DNA of 64,000 nucleotides from Phytopythium helicoides (lineage: Eukaryota; Oomycota; Peronosporomycetes; Pythiales; Pythiaceae): the NCBI GenBank assembly GCA_024867545.1, contig JANFNE010000090.1, positions 1 through 64,000 on the forward strand, read 5' to 3'. The translations under genes and the position numbers were made by a program. Below the pieces are notes generated by a model. It had not been told where the DNA came from. It saw only the letters and a list, made by a program, of their open reading frames with translations, and searched no databases. Below are positions 9,762-18,812 of the stretch, piece by piece. Within the stretch, counting starts at the first letter, position 1. Every line of letters starts with the position of its first letter.

Positions 9762-9765
9762 AAAT

Positions 9766-10527
9766 TTAATTTTTTTTTAAAAAAATCCATAATTTAATAC
9801 TACAAATACCTGAAGGTGTTTTAAATTCATTCAAATGGTATTTAATATCATATTTTAAAGTATTTAATGGTATTTTTCCTTTTTGATAAACTAATTTTTT
9901 TTTTCGTTTTGAGCCATTTAATCTTCCTTTAAATTGTAAACGATAACCTATAAAATTAGAAAACATTTTAAAAAAACTTTGAAGAATATTATTAATATTT
10001 TTTATAAATTTCTTATGTGATTTTTTTCTTTCTAATGTTTGTTTTATATAATAAGATATAATATTGATATTTTTAGTATATAATGCATAACTAAAATTAT
10101 ATATCATTTTTTTAACATCTTTATTTATTTTATTATTTTTTTTTATAAAACGAAAAATTTTTCCAATATTTTTTTTTAAAATTTTTAAATCATTAATTTT
10201 TACATTTTTTATAAAAATTTTAATATTATTTTCTTGAAAATAAGCATTTAAATGATTTAAAATTTTATTATAAGGTAATTTATAAAAATTTTTTGAATTA
10301 TAGTTATGTCGTATATAAATATAGACATAAATATTTTTTGAAACTTTAACTGTATTTATTTTAATTAATTTTATATTTTTATAATTAAAAATATTTTCAA
10401 AATATTTTCTAATTTCTAAATCAAAATGTAATAAATTTGAATATTCATTTTTTTCAACAATCCAACTTGAATGCCAATTTTCTTTTTTATTTAATCGTAA
10501 ACTAATTGGTATAATTTTTTGACCCAT
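9766..10527 (-). CDS. rps3: Ribosomal protein S3
   Basis: A 253-residue small-subunit protein at the mRNA entry site. It opens with MGQKIIPISLRL and W-SSW, as bacterial GQKV.P.GFRLG, and ends with the C-terminal S3 block GYRLQFKGRLNGSKRKKK followed by PLNTLKYDIKY. The middle is Lys/Asn-rich and poorly conserved. Between rps19 and rpl16, as in the S10 operon. Confidence 0.93.
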   Translation of the reverse strand: MGQKIIPISLRLNKKENWHSSWIVEKNEYSNLLHFDLEIRKYFENIFNYKNIKLIKINTVKVSKNIYVYIYIRHNYNSKNFYKLPYNKILNHLNAYFQENNIKIFIKNVKINDLKILKKNIGKIFRFIKKNNKINKDVKKMIYNFSYALYTKNINIISYYIKQTLERKKSHKKFIKNINNILQSFFKMFSNFIGYRLQFKGRLNGSKRKKKLVYQKGKIPLNTLKYDIKYHLNEFKTPSGICSIKLWIFLKKN

Positions 10528-10538
10528 AATTATTTATA

Positions 10539-10775
10539 TTATTTTTTTTTTTTATATATATGTTTTTTACGTGTATTTATAAATTCACCGAATTTAAAAC
10601 CTATCATTTTTTCATTTATTTTAAGATTTACAAAAGTTTTTCCATTATAAACATTTACAAAATGATCAACATATTCAGGTAAAATTATTAAATTTTTATT
10701 ATCTATTTTAATCCATTGCTTTTTTTTTAATAAATTAACTTTAAAAAAAGGACCTTTATATTTACTTCTAGACAT
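10539..10775 (-). CDS. rps19: Ribosomal protein S19
   Basis: A 78-residue small-subunit head protein. The opening SRSKYKGPFF and the block VYNGKTFVNLKINEKMIGFK then GEFINTRK match the S19 family, and the size is usual. Seven bases after rpl2. Confidence 0.95.
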   Translation of the reverse strand: MSRSKYKGPFFKVNLLKKKQWIKIDNKNLIILPEYVDHFVNVYNGKTFVNLKINEKMIGFKFGEFINTRKKHIYKKKK

Positions 10776-10782
10776 AATTAAA

Positions 10783-11592
10783 TTATTGAATAATTAATTT
10801 TTTTTTTTTTTTTTTTCGTGTTGGTTGACCTTTAGTTATTCTACCTTGAGGTGTTACAGAAGGTCTACCTCCACTTGTTTTTCCTTCACCACCACCATGT
10901 GGGTGATCTACTGGATTTTTAGCAACACCTCTAACAACTGGTCGACGATTTAACCATCTAGAACGTCCTGCCTTACCTAATTTTATTTTTTTAAAATTAA
11001 TATTTGAAACAGTACCTAAAGTGGCATAACAAGTTAATAAAATTAATTTTAATTCACCAGAACTTAATCTTATTTTTGCATATTTATCATCAATTTTTTG
11101 TATTAATTGTGCTGAAGTACCTGCGCTTCTTATAAATTTACCTTTTGAATTAGGAGTTAAACTTATATTATGAATTAAACTACCTATAGGAATATCTTTT
11201 AAAGGTAAAGCATTTCCTATTTTTAATTCTGCTTGAGATGAACTTTTTAAATATTGATTAAGTTGTAAACCTTCAGGTGCTAAAATTAAAAAAGATTCTA
11301 AATCATTTTTAATATAAGCTATATTTGCAGATCTATTAGGATCATATAATATTTTATTAACATAACCTTCAACATTGTTATTAGATCTATTAAAAGTTAT
11401 TTTTCTATATAAACGTTTATGACCTCCACCTCTATGTCTTACAGTTATTCTACCTTGATTATTTCTACCATTAGATCTTTTAAAACCTTTTATTAATTTT
11501 TTAATTTTAAATTTTTTACTTAAACTATCTTTTTTTAATAAAATTGTATGTCGTTGTGATGGTGTAATGGGATTTATTTTTTTTTCTATCAT
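10783..11592 (-). CDS. rpl2: Ribosomal protein L2
   Basis: A 269-residue large-subunit core protein. Conserved blocks are GRITVRHRGGGHKRLYR near residue 47 and the C-terminal GVAKNPVDHPHGGGEGK near 223, which holds the histidine tied to peptidyl transferase. It ends in a run of nine lysines. First gene of the minus-strand cluster, divergent from rps13 with only 28 bases between the starts. Confidence 0.97.
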   Translation of the reverse strand: MIEKKINPITPSQRHTILLKKDSLSKKFKIKKLIKGFKRSNGRNNQGRITVRHRGGGHKRLYRKITFNRSNNNVEGYVNKILYDPNRSANIAYIKNDLESFLILAPEGLQLNQYLKSSSQAELKIGNALPLKDIPIGSLIHNISLTPNSKGKFIRSAGTSAQLIQKIDDKYAKIRLSSGELKLILLTCYATLGTVSNINFKKIKLGKAGRSRWLNRRPVVRGVAKNPVDHPHGGGEGKTSGGRPSVTPQGRITKGQPTRKKKKKKLIIQ

Positions 11593-11620
11593 TTTATATG
11601 GTATATAGATATAATCTATT
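11593..11620. promoter_or_regulatory. Divergent start region between rpl2 and rps13 (arm A)
   Basis: Only 28 bases separate the start codons of rpl2 (minus) and rps13 (plus). Transcripts for both long clusters must start here or in the opposite gene. The stretch is AT-only apart from three G/C bases, with repeated TATA-like steps. No known consensus was matched; the assignment rests on gene direction. Confidence 0.35.
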
Positions 11621-12037
11621 ATGTTATATATTTTTAATAAAACAATTTCAGATTCAAAAAGTATTTTATATTCATTAACTGTTTTATATGGTATAAATGA
11701 ATATCAATCTAAAAAAATTTGTAAAAATATAGGAATTAATCCTCAAATAACTATTAATAAACTTAAAAATAATCATGTAAACCGTTTGATAAATTATATT
11801 AATAAAAATATAAAAATCGAACAATTGCTAAAAAAATCAAAAAAAGATAGATTAAATGAACTTTTAGAGATAAAAAGTAATCGTGGAATAAGACAAAGTT
11901 TAGGATTACCTGTAAGAGGACAACGTACACATACAAATGCGAAGACTGCTAAAAAAATCAAAAAAATTTTTATTCAAAAACAGTCATCAAATACAAAGAA
12001 ACGCTCTACTAAGTCTCAAAAAAAAAAAAAAAAATAA
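11621..12037 (+). CDS. rps13: Ribosomal protein S13
   Basis: A 138-residue small-subunit head protein. The early helix-turn-helix region (LYGINEYQSKKICKNIGI near residue 22) and the late signature RGIRQSLGLPVRGQRTHTNA near 88 are plain. Followed after 16 bases by rps11, as in the bacterial alpha operon. Confidence 0.95.
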   Translation: MLYIFNKTISDSKSILYSLTVLYGINEYQSKKICKNIGINPQITINKLKNNHVNRLINYINKNIKIEQLLKKSKKDRLNELLEIKSNRGIRQSLGLPVRGQRTHTNAKTAKKIKKIFIQKQSSNTKKRSTKSQKKKKK

Positions 12038-12053
12038 ATTATTTTAAATAAAA

Positions 12054-12431
12054 ATGATTAAAAAAAAATATAAAAATAAAAATACTTTAATTTTAGGTAA
12101 TCTTCATGTAAAATGTAGTTTAAAAAACACTCTTTTAAGTTTAACTAAACATAATGGTGAACTTTTAAAACAATGGTCTACTAAATCTCTTAAAAAAACT
12201 AAATTTAAAAAAAATACACCATATAATGTTCAATTAATAATATATAAAATTAATAAATTTATTCAAATTAAAAAAATAAAAAAATTAAATATATATTTTA
12301 ATGGAACAGGTTTAGGTAGATTCAATGTACTTAAAAATATTAAAAAAAATAAAATAAAAATTGGACACGTTTTTGATATAACTTCAAGACCTTTTAATGG
12401 TTGTAGAGTTAAAAAAATGAAAAGACGTTAA
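12054..12431 (+). CDS. rps11: Ribosomal protein S11
   Basis: A 125-residue small-subunit platform protein. The C-terminus holds the S11 signature (FNGTGLGRF near residue 82, then HVFDITSRPFNGCRVKKMKR), equivalent to bacterial TPiPHNGCRPPKKRR. The N-terminal half is weakly conserved. Confidence 0.92.
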   Translation: MIKKKYKNKNTLILGNLHVKCSLKNTLLSLTKHNGELLKQWSTKSLKKTKFKKNTPYNVQLIIYKINKFIQIKKIKKLNIYFNGTGLGRFNVLKNIKKNKIKIGHVFDITSRPFNGCRVKKMKRR

Positions 12432-12442
12432 ATTTTATTATT

Positions 12443-12527
12443 GGATAGGTGATCGAGTGGTTTAAGGTGTCAGTCTTGAAAACTGAAGTATTTAACAATA
12501 CCGTGGGTTCAAATCCCACTCTATCCT
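12443..12527 (+). tRNA. trnS(uga): tRNA-Ser (UGA)
   Basis: Class II tRNA with long variable arm; acceptor GGATAGG with TCTATCC, anticodon loop CTTGAAA giving UGA for TCN codons. Confidence 0.94.
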
Positions 12528-12531
12528 TAAA

Positions 12532-12603
12532 AAGCTAGAGACGGAATCGAACCGTCATTAAAGGATTTGCAGTCCTTTACATTAACCATTATGTTATCTA
12601 GCC
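12532..12603 (-). tRNA. trnC(gca): tRNA-Cys (GCA)
   Basis: Acceptor GGCTAGA with TCTAGCT, anticodon loop CTGCAAA giving GCA. On the strand opposite its neighbours trnS and orf66. Confidence 0.94.
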
Positions 12604-12637
12604 AATATTAAATAAAATTAAAATTTTATAAAAATAT

Positions 12638-12838
12638 ATGAAAAAAAATAAAAAATTCTTTAATTATAAAAACAATATTATTTTAATAAACGGTGCTTTA
12701 TTAAAAATAACATCTATTAAGTATATTAAAAATTATCAATTAAATTTTAAAATATTTAAAGAAACTAAAAAAGATAAAAATTTAAATACTTTTTCAAATA
12801 AAAATAAATTAAATTTTATTAAAAAAATATCTATTTAA
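12638..12838 (+). CDS. orf66, possible ribosomal protein L31
   Basis: A 66-residue basic ORF. The stretch NIILINGALLKITSIKYIK (residues about 13-31) recalls the beta core of L31 (...vil.dGs...ikS). rpl31 has been proposed in some stramenopile mtDNAs, but no zinc cysteines or other strong marker is visible, so the name is a guess. Its last 30 bases overlap the 3' end of tatC on the other strand. Confidence 0.45.
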   Translation: MKKNKKFFNYKNNIILINGALLKITSIKYIKNYQLNFKIFKETKKDKNLNTFSNKNKLNFIKKISI

Positions 12839-13558
12839 AAGAAAATATATAAATAAATATAATTCAAATAAAAAAATAAAAATTAAAATAATTATTAATT
12901 GATTTATTATTTCAGGAGGTGATATTATATTACTTATTAATATAAATTTTAAATAAAAAAATTTTCGTAAATTTATTATTGTTTTTATTTTAAAAATATT
13001 ATTAAAAATTATTAAATAAAATAAAAAAAAATATATAAAAATCAAAAAAAGATAAATAAATGAAATAAAAAAAAAATTAAAATAATTATTAATTTTTGGT
13101 TCAAAATATATATTAAATAAATAATTATTTGAAAAATTTATATTTAAAAAAAAAAACCAAATATTTGGAATAATTTTTATTAAAATAATATTTATTATTA
13201 TATAATTTAAAAAAAAAAAAATAATAAATAATTTTATTATTTGAAAATTTTCATATTTAAATAAACCCTTTTTTAAAAAAAACCAAAAAAGAAATAAACT
13301 TAATTGAAAAGTAATAAATAATGAAATAAAAAAAGAAATTAATATATTTGTTGTAAAAATTTCTGTTATATTTGTAAATATAAAATATTTTAACATATTT
13401 TTATTAATTAATATGTTAATTAATAAAAATATTAATTGATTAGAAAAATAATAAGAAATTATAAAAAGATATAAAAAGGTAAAAAGTATTATAAAAAAAT
13501 TATATTTTAATTCATATAAATGTAATTGTAAATAAGTTATTATTTTATTTTTTTTCAT
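12809..13558 (-). CDS. tatC: Twin-arginine translocase subunit TatC (ymf16/mttB)
   Basis: A 249-residue, highly hydrophobic protein with about six membrane helices. The N-terminal YLQLHLYELKYNFF fits the TatC start (hl.ELr.Rl), and SPPEIINQL near residue 215 corresponds to the conserved TPPD...Q before the last helices. TatC exports folded proteins in bacteria and is kept in several protist and plant mitochondria. Convergent with orf66, overlapping it by 30 bases. A possible TatA partner lies at 30772-30876. Confidence 0.88.
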   Translation of the reverse strand: MKKNKIITYLQLHLYELKYNFFIILFTFLYLFIISYYFSNQLIFLLINILINKNMLKYFIFTNITEIFTTNILISFFISLFITFQLSLFLFWFFLKKGLFKYENFQIIKLFIIFFFLNYIIINIILIKIIPNIWFFFLNINFSNNYLFNIYFEPKINNYFNFFFISFIYLFLIFIYFFLFYLIIFNNIFKIKTIINLRKFFYLKFILISNIISPPEIINQLIIILIFIFLFELYLFIYFLLNRYFFNKI

Positions 13559-13568
13559 ATATTTTTAA

Positions 13569-13652
13569 GCCTACTTGGTGAAATTGGTAAACACGATAGA
13601 TTTAAAATCTGTTCCCTATAGAGGGTTATTGGTTCAAGTCCAATAGTAGGTA
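13569..13652 (+). tRNA. trnL(uaa): tRNA-Leu (UAA)
   Basis: Class II tRNA; acceptor GCCTACT with AGTAGGT, anticodon loop TTTAAAA giving UAA. Confidence 0.93.
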
Positions 13653-13657
13653 TAACT

Positions 13658-13742
13658 TATCAAAGTGGTGAAATTGGTAAACACGTTACACTTAGGATGT
13701 AAAGCTTTAAAGCATTAAGGGTTCAAGTCCCTTCTTTGATAA
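13658..13742 (+). tRNA. trnL(uag): tRNA-Leu (UAG)
   Basis: Class II tRNA; acceptor TATCAAA with TTTGATA, anticodon loop CTTAGGA giving UAG. Its D-arm region is nearly the same as that of the adjacent trnL(uaa). Confidence 0.93.
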
Positions 13743-13818
13743 ATTCTATAATAATACATTTTAAATAAAATAAAAAAAAAATAAATTGTTTTTTATTTTA
13801 TTTATATAAAATTAAATT

Positions 13819-14190
13819 ATGATTCAAATACAAACTAAATTAAAAGTAAATGATAACAGTGGTGTAAAAATAGGACAATGTATAAAAATATATAAAAAAA
13901 AAACAGGAAAAATTGGTGATACAATATTAATTTCAGCAAAAAGTTTACGTTTAAATCAAAAAAAAAAAGTTAAGATAACTAAAGGTGATTTATTTAAGGC
14001 TTTAATTATACATACAAAATATCAAAAAAAAAGTACAATAGGTAATATGATAAAATTTGATAAAAATTGTATTATTATATTAAATAATCAAAATAAACCT
14101 CTAGGTACTCGTATTTTTGGTCCAATTACTTCTGAATTTAGAAAACAAAAAAATTTTAAAATATTATCATTATCTTCAAATATTTTATAA
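13819..14190 (+). CDS. rpl14: Ribosomal protein L14
   Basis: A 123-residue large-subunit protein. Starts MIQIQTKLKVNDNSGVK and carries ALIIHTKYQKKS near residue 63 and GTRIFGPITSEFR near 96, both L14 signatures. Length equals bacterial L14. Followed by rpl5 after 15 bases (spc operon order, rpl24 missing). Confidence 0.96.
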   Translation: MIQIQTKLKVNDNSGVKIGQCIKIYKKKTGKIGDTILISAKSLRLNQKKKVKITKGDLFKALIIHTKYQKKSTIGNMIKFDKNCIIILNNQNKPLGTRIFGPITSEFRKQKNFKILSLSSNIL

Positions 14191-14205
14191 GTTTTTCAAT
14201 TAAAT

Positions 14206-14736
14206 ATGAATAAAAATTTTAAAAATCATTATCAAAATATTACAACATACGACTTAATAACAAAATTTAATTTTAAAAATGTATACGAAATACCTAAAAT
14301 TAATAAAATTTGTTTAAATATTGGTTTTAAAAATGCTAATATTGAAAAAAAAAAATTAATAAATATAATAATACTTTTAAAATTAATTACAAATCAAAAA
14401 CCTATTGTAACTAAATCAAAAAAAAATAATATTTTTTTGAAAATTAAAAAAAACTCAATAATTGGTTGTAAAGTAACTTTAAGAAAAAAAAATATTAATA
14501 TCTTTTTAGAAAAATTATTAATATTTATATTACCAAATATAAATAAAATTAATTTTAATATTAAAAATAAAAATATTTTAAATTTTCAAATTAAAAATGT
14601 TTTAAATTTTTTTGAATTAAAAACAGAATTTTTAAGATTTAGAGATATACCTCCAATTGATATATCTATTCATACTAATTCAAAAAAAAATAATGAATTA
14701 TACGTATTATTAAATTCATTATTTGTTATTAAATAA
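14206..14736 (+). CDS. rpl5: Ribosomal protein L5
   Basis: A 176-residue large-subunit protein that contacts 5S rRNA in bacteria. NVYEIPKINKICLNIGF near residue 25, NQKPIVTKSKKN near 63, and FLRFRDIPPIDISIHTNSK near the end follow L5. Its presence makes a mitochondrial 5S rRNA plausible. Confidence 0.92.
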   Translation: MNKNFKNHYQNITTYDLITKFNFKNVYEIPKINKICLNIGFKNANIEKKKLINIIILLKLITNQKPIVTKSKKNNIFLKIKKNSIIGCKVTLRKKNINIFLEKLLIFILPNINKINFNIKNKNILNFQIKNVLNFFELKTEFLRFRDIPPIDISIHTNSKKNNELYVLLNSLFVIK

Positions 14737-14749
14737 AAAAAATTTAAAT

Positions 14750-14821
14750 GCAAAAATAGCTCAATGGTAGAGTATAACCTTGCCAAGGTTAATGTTGAGG
14801 GTTCGAATCCCTTTTTTTGCT
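14750..14821 (+). tRNA. trnG(gcc): tRNA-Gly (GCC)
   Basis: Acceptor GCAAAAA with TTTTTGC, anticodon loop TTGCCAA giving GCC, T loop TTCGAAT. Confidence 0.95.
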
Positions 14822-14828
14822 TTTAAAC

Positions 14829-14914
14829 AAAGACATAAATGGACCCAAAGGCAGTTTTTGGTATTTCCAAAAATATTAAAAGGGAATAATATTAGAATTG
14901 ACATTTATACTTTT
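14829..14914 (+). ncRNA. Candidate structured RNA between two trnG genes (arm A)
   Basis: The 101-base gap between trnG(gcc) and trnG(ucc) is richer in G and C than other spacers and can fold as a three-way structure. Bases 14829-14841 pair with 14902-14914 (11 of 13 pairs). Inside are a perfect 7-bp hairpin (14855-14861 with 14867-14873) and a second hairpin around 14874-14892. Both arms keep it intact. Mitochondrial 5S rRNA and a reduced tmRNA have been described in oomycetes or other stramenopiles and are possible, but I see neither a T-loop nor clear 5S motifs. The strand is a guess. Confidence 0.35.
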
Positions 14915-14922
14915 TATTTTAT

Positions 14923-14996
14923 TGTGATTATAGATTAATTGGTAAATCCTTTATCTTCCAAGTAAATATTGTGGGTTCGAGTCCCACTAATCACAA
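14923..14996 (+). tRNA. trnG(ucc): tRNA-Gly (UCC)
   Basis: Acceptor TGTGATT with AATCACA, anticodon loop CTTCCAA giving UCC. Confidence 0.93.
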
Positions 14997-14998
14997 AG

Positions 14999-15082
14999 GG
15001 AGAAATGGCTGAGTGGTTAAAAGCGGCAGACTGTAAATTTGTTGAAATAATTTCTACGTAGGTTCAAATCCTACTTTCTCCA
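14999..15082 (+). tRNA. trnY(gua): tRNA-Tyr (GUA)
   Basis: Class II-like tRNA with long variable arm, as in bacteria; acceptor GGAGAAA with TTTCTCC, anticodon loop CTGTAAA giving GUA. Confidence 0.93.
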
Positions 15083-15203
15083 TTTTTTTATATAATAATT
15101 ATAATTAAAAAAATATATTCTTTAAGATATAATTTAATCTAAGAATGTTTTATTTTAAATTTTCTGTGATTTTTTAAAAATTTATATTAAATTTTAATAT
15201 AAA

Positions 15204-16062
15204 AATTAAATAGAGTTTGATCCTGGCTCAGAATAAATGCTATTGGTATGCTTAACACATGCAAGTTGAATGTTTTTAAAAAACATAGCGAACGGGTGAG
15301 TAACGCGTGAATTATCTACCTTTTAATTCAGGATAATTATATTTATAAAAATACTGAATAATTCATAAAGTTTTATAACGTTAAAAGATGAGTTTGCGTA
15401 AGATTAGGTAGTTGGTAGTTTAAAAGACTACCAAGCCTACTATCTTTAGCTGGTTTGAAAGAATGATCAGCCACATTGGGACTGAGACACGGCCCAAACT
15501 TTTTTAAAGGCAGCAGTGAGGAATTTTGGACAATGAGCGAAAGCTTGATCCAGCAATACCAAGTGAGTGAAGAAGGCTAATTAGGTTGTAAAGCTCTTTC
15601 ATTAAGGAGGAAAATGACAGTACTTAAAAAAGAAGTTCCGGCTAATACCCGTGCCAGCAGCCGCGGTAATACGGGAGGAGCGAGCATTATTCGGAATGAT
15701 TAGGCGTAAAGGGTTTGTAGGTGGTTTTTTAAGTTGAAAAAAACAAATTAAAGCTTAACTTTATAAATTTTTTCAAAACTGAAAAACTTGAGTATAAATA
15801 GAGGATAATGGAATTTCTATTGGAGGGATAAAATATGTTGATAATAGAAGGAAGATCAAAAGCGAAGGCAATTATCTGGGTATATACTGACACTGAGAAA
15901 CGAAAGCTTGGGTAGCGAACGGGATTAGAGACCCCGGTAGTCCATGCCGTAAACGATGAGTGCTCATATTTAGAATTTTTAGATATCAAGCTAACGCGTT
16001 AAGCACTCCGCCTGAAAAGTATAATCGCAAGATTGAAATTCAAAGGAATTGACGGGAGTCTA

Positions 16063-16094
<32 letters not shown>

Positions 16095-16707
16095 AATACG
16101 CGCAGAACCTTACCAACTCTTGCTAATTAAATTAAAAAATTAAATTTAATTTAAACAGGCGTTGCATGGCTGTCGTCAGCTCGTGTTGTGAAATGTTTGG
16201 TTAAATCCTTTAACGAGCGCAACCCCTATTATTAGTTGCTACTTTATTATAAAAATAAAGGCACTCTAATAAAAATGTCAATGATAGGTTGAAGGAAGGT
16301 AGGGATGACGTCAAGTCTTCATGGCCCTTATGAGTTGGGCTACACACGTGCTACAATGATAATTACAATGAGAGGCAATAATGATTAAAAATTGGAGCAA
16401 ATCTTTAAAGATTATCTTAGTTCGGATTATGGGCTGCAACTCGCCCATATGAAGTTGGAATCGCTAGTAATCGCAGAACAGCATGCTGCGGTGAATATGT
16501 TACTAGACTTTGTACACACCGCCCGTCACATCCAGGAAGTTAATTATTTTTAAAATAATTTTTAATTAATTAGTTTTAATGTAAAAATTATATAATTAAT
16601 ATAATTTATATTAATAATTATTTTATTAAATGTTCTTAAAAAGTAATTAGTAACTTTGATGAAGTCGTAACAAGGTAGTCGTAGGGGAACCTGTGGCTGG
16701 AAGAGCT
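15204..16707 (+). rRNA. rns: Small subunit ribosomal RNA (arm A)
   Basis: Bacterial-like 16S rRNA. It starts with AGAGTTTGATCCTGGCTCAG, has GTGCCAGCAGCCGCGGTAA near 15650, the 790 and 920 loops, TGTACACACCGCCCGTCAC near 16513 and GTCGTAACAAGGTA near 16664. The 3' end reads GGCTGGAAGAGC and has no CCTCC anti-Shine-Dalgarno element. Ends are estimated to within about 10 bases. Confidence 0.97.
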
Positions 16708-16801
16708 CTTTAACATTCTTAAATTAAATTATATTTTAATTATTTAAAACCAAAATAATAAAAATTTTAATATCAATAAATTATAAAAAAAAAAATTAAA
16801 A

Positions 16802-16874
16802 AGGGAAAATAGTTTAATTGGTAAAATAATAGTCTCCAAAATTATTGTTATTGGTTCAAGTCCAATTTTTCCTG
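16802..16874 (+). tRNA. trnW(cca): tRNA-Trp (CCA)
   Basis: Acceptor AGGGAAA with TTTTCCT, anticodon loop CTCCAAA giving CCA, which reads UGG only. This agrees with the standard code and the lack of in-frame TGA in the genes here. Confidence 0.95.
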
Positions 16875-16963
16875 TTAATTTATATTAGTATTAAATTTTA
16901 TTATAATATATATATATAAACTTAATTGTTTAAGTATATTTAAAATATACTTCAAATTTTACT

Positions 16964-17527
16964 ATGAAATTATTACAAAAATTTAGTCAATATTTATTAC
17001 AAATTTTACCTATTATAAATTATACTATTTATAAAAATGAATTATGTATAAATGTTCCTTCTAATAAAATAATTCCTATACTTTTTTTTTTAAAAAATCA
17101 TACAAATAGTCAGTTTAAATTATTATCAGATATTTGTGCAGTTGATTATATCAATAAAAAAAAACGTTTTGAAATTGTTTATAATTTATTAAGTATACGT
17201 TTTAATAATCGTTTAAAAGTTAAAATATCAATAAATGAATTACAACCAGTAGATTCAATTGTTAATATTTATGAAAATGCTAATTGGGCTGAAAGAGAAG
17301 TTTGGGATATGTTTGGAATTTTTTTTTTTAATCATCCTGATTTAAGAAGAATTTTAACAGATTATGGTTTTGAAGGTCATCCTTTAAGAAAAGATTTCCC
17401 TTTAAGTGGATTTTTAGAAGTATATTATAATGAATTAAAAAAAAGAGTTGTTTATGAACCTATAAATTTATCTCAACAATACAGATTATTTGAATTTAAT
17501 AGTCCTTGGAATAAAAAAATACATTAA
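16964..17527 (+). CDS. nad9: NADH dehydrogenase subunit 9
   Basis: A 187-residue hydrophilic subunit of the complex I peripheral arm (bacterial NuoC, 30 kDa). The signature WAEREVWDMFGIFFFNHPDL near residue 106 and TDYGFEGHPLRKDFPLSGF near 131 are diagnostic. 49 bases upstream of cob, probably on one transcript. Confidence 0.97.
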   Translation: MKLLQKFSQYLLQILPIINYTIYKNELCINVPSNKIIPILFFLKNHTNSQFKLLSDICAVDYINKKKRFEIVYNLLSIRFNNRLKVKISINELQPVDSIVNIYENANWAEREVWDMFGIFFFNHPDLRRILTDYGFEGHPLRKDFPLSGFLEVYYNELKKRVVYEPINLSQQYRLFEFNSPWNKKIH

Positions 17528-17576
17528 TTTATTTTAAAATAATATTTGTTTTTAGGTTTAATTCTATTTCATTTAA

Positions 17577-18728
17577 ATGAGATGGAATCAAAAATCTTTA
17601 TTTGCAGTTCTTAATAATCATTTAATAGATTATCCGACACCTATTAATTTTAATTATTTTTACGGATTTGGTGTTTTAGCTGGATTAATGTTAGTTATAC
17701 AAATATTAACAGGTATTTTTTTAGCAATGCATTATACACCACATATTGATTTAGCTTTTAATAGCGTAGAACATATTATGAGAGATGTTAATAATGGTTG
17801 GTTAATTAGATATGCACATGCTAATGGTGCTTCATTTTTTTTTATAGTTGTTTATGTACATATTTTTAGAGGTTTATATTATGGTTCATATATAACCCCA
17901 AGAGAAAAAGTATGGTGTTCAGGTGTTATTATTTTTATTTTAATGATGGCTACTGCTTTTATGGGTTATGTTTTACCATGGGGACAAATGAGTTTTTGGG
18001 GTGCTACCGTTATTACTAATTTATTTTCAGCAATACCTTTTATTGGTAAAGATATTGTTGATTGGTTATGGGGTGGTTTTGCTGTTGATAATCCAACTTT
18101 AAATCGTTTTTTTAGTTTACATTTTACTTTTCCTTTTGTAATTGCAGGTGCAGTTATTATACATTTAGCTTTATTACATGAAGTAGGATCAAATAATCCT
18201 TTAGGTTTAACAATAAAAACAGAAAATATCCCTTTTTATCCTTATTTTTATACTAAAGATCTTTTTGGTGTAATGGGTTTATTATTAGTTTTTTTTATTT
18301 TTGTTTTTTATTACCCAAATACATTAGGTCATCCAGATAATTATATTGAAGCAAATCCAATGAAAACACCTTTACATATTGTACCAGAATGGTATTTTTT
18401 ACCTTTTTATGCAATTTTAAGATCTATTCCAAATAAGATTGGTGGTGTTATTGCAATGTTTGGTTCTTTAATTGTAATGTTAACTATACCTTTTACTAAT
18501 TCTTCTGAAATTAGAAGTACAGCTTTTAGACCTATATTTAAAGTATGTTATTGGTTATTAGTTGTTGCTTTCTTTATTTTAGGTTGGATAGGACAAATGC
18601 CTGTAGAATACCCTTATACAGAAATAGGTATTGTTAGCATGATTTATTATTTTTTTTTCTTTATAGTAATTATACCTTTTTTAGGTAAATTTGAATCTTT
18701 TTTAATTCGTTATAAAGTAAAAAATTAA
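17577..18728 (+). CDS. cob: Apocytochrome b
   Basis: A 383-residue core subunit of complex III with eight membrane helices. The four haem-ligating histidines are in place (H81 and H95 in helix B, H182 and H196 in helix D), and the quinol-site PEWY motif is at residues 270-273. No introns. Length is typical. Confidence 0.99.
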   Translation: MRWNQKSLFAVLNNHLIDYPTPINFNYFYGFGVLAGLMLVIQILTGIFLAMHYTPHIDLAFNSVEHIMRDVNNGWLIRYAHANGASFFFIVVYVHIFRGLYYGSYITPREKVWCSGVIIFILMMATAFMGYVLPWGQMSFWGATVITNLFSAIPFIGKDIVDWLWGGFAVDNPTLNRFFSLHFTFPFVIAGAVIIHLALLHEVGSNNPLGLTIKTENIPFYPYFYTKDLFGVMGLLLVFFIFVFYYPNTLGHPDNYIEANPMKTPLHIVPEWYFLPFYAILRSIPNKIGGVIAMFGSLIVMLTIPFTNSSEIRSTAFRPIFKVCYWLLVVAFFILGWIGQMPVEYPYTEIGIVSMIYYFFFFIVIIPFLGKFESFLIRYKVKN

Positions 18729-18812
18729 TTTTAAATATAAATTTATAAAATAATTTAATTTATTTTATAAATTTAATAATTAAATATAATTATATATTTT
18801 TATTAAAAAAAA

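Noticed and set aside
15729..15989. 86-residue ORF antisense to rns (and copy at 35864-36124)
   Set aside because: Inside conserved rns sequence and with no protein-like features.
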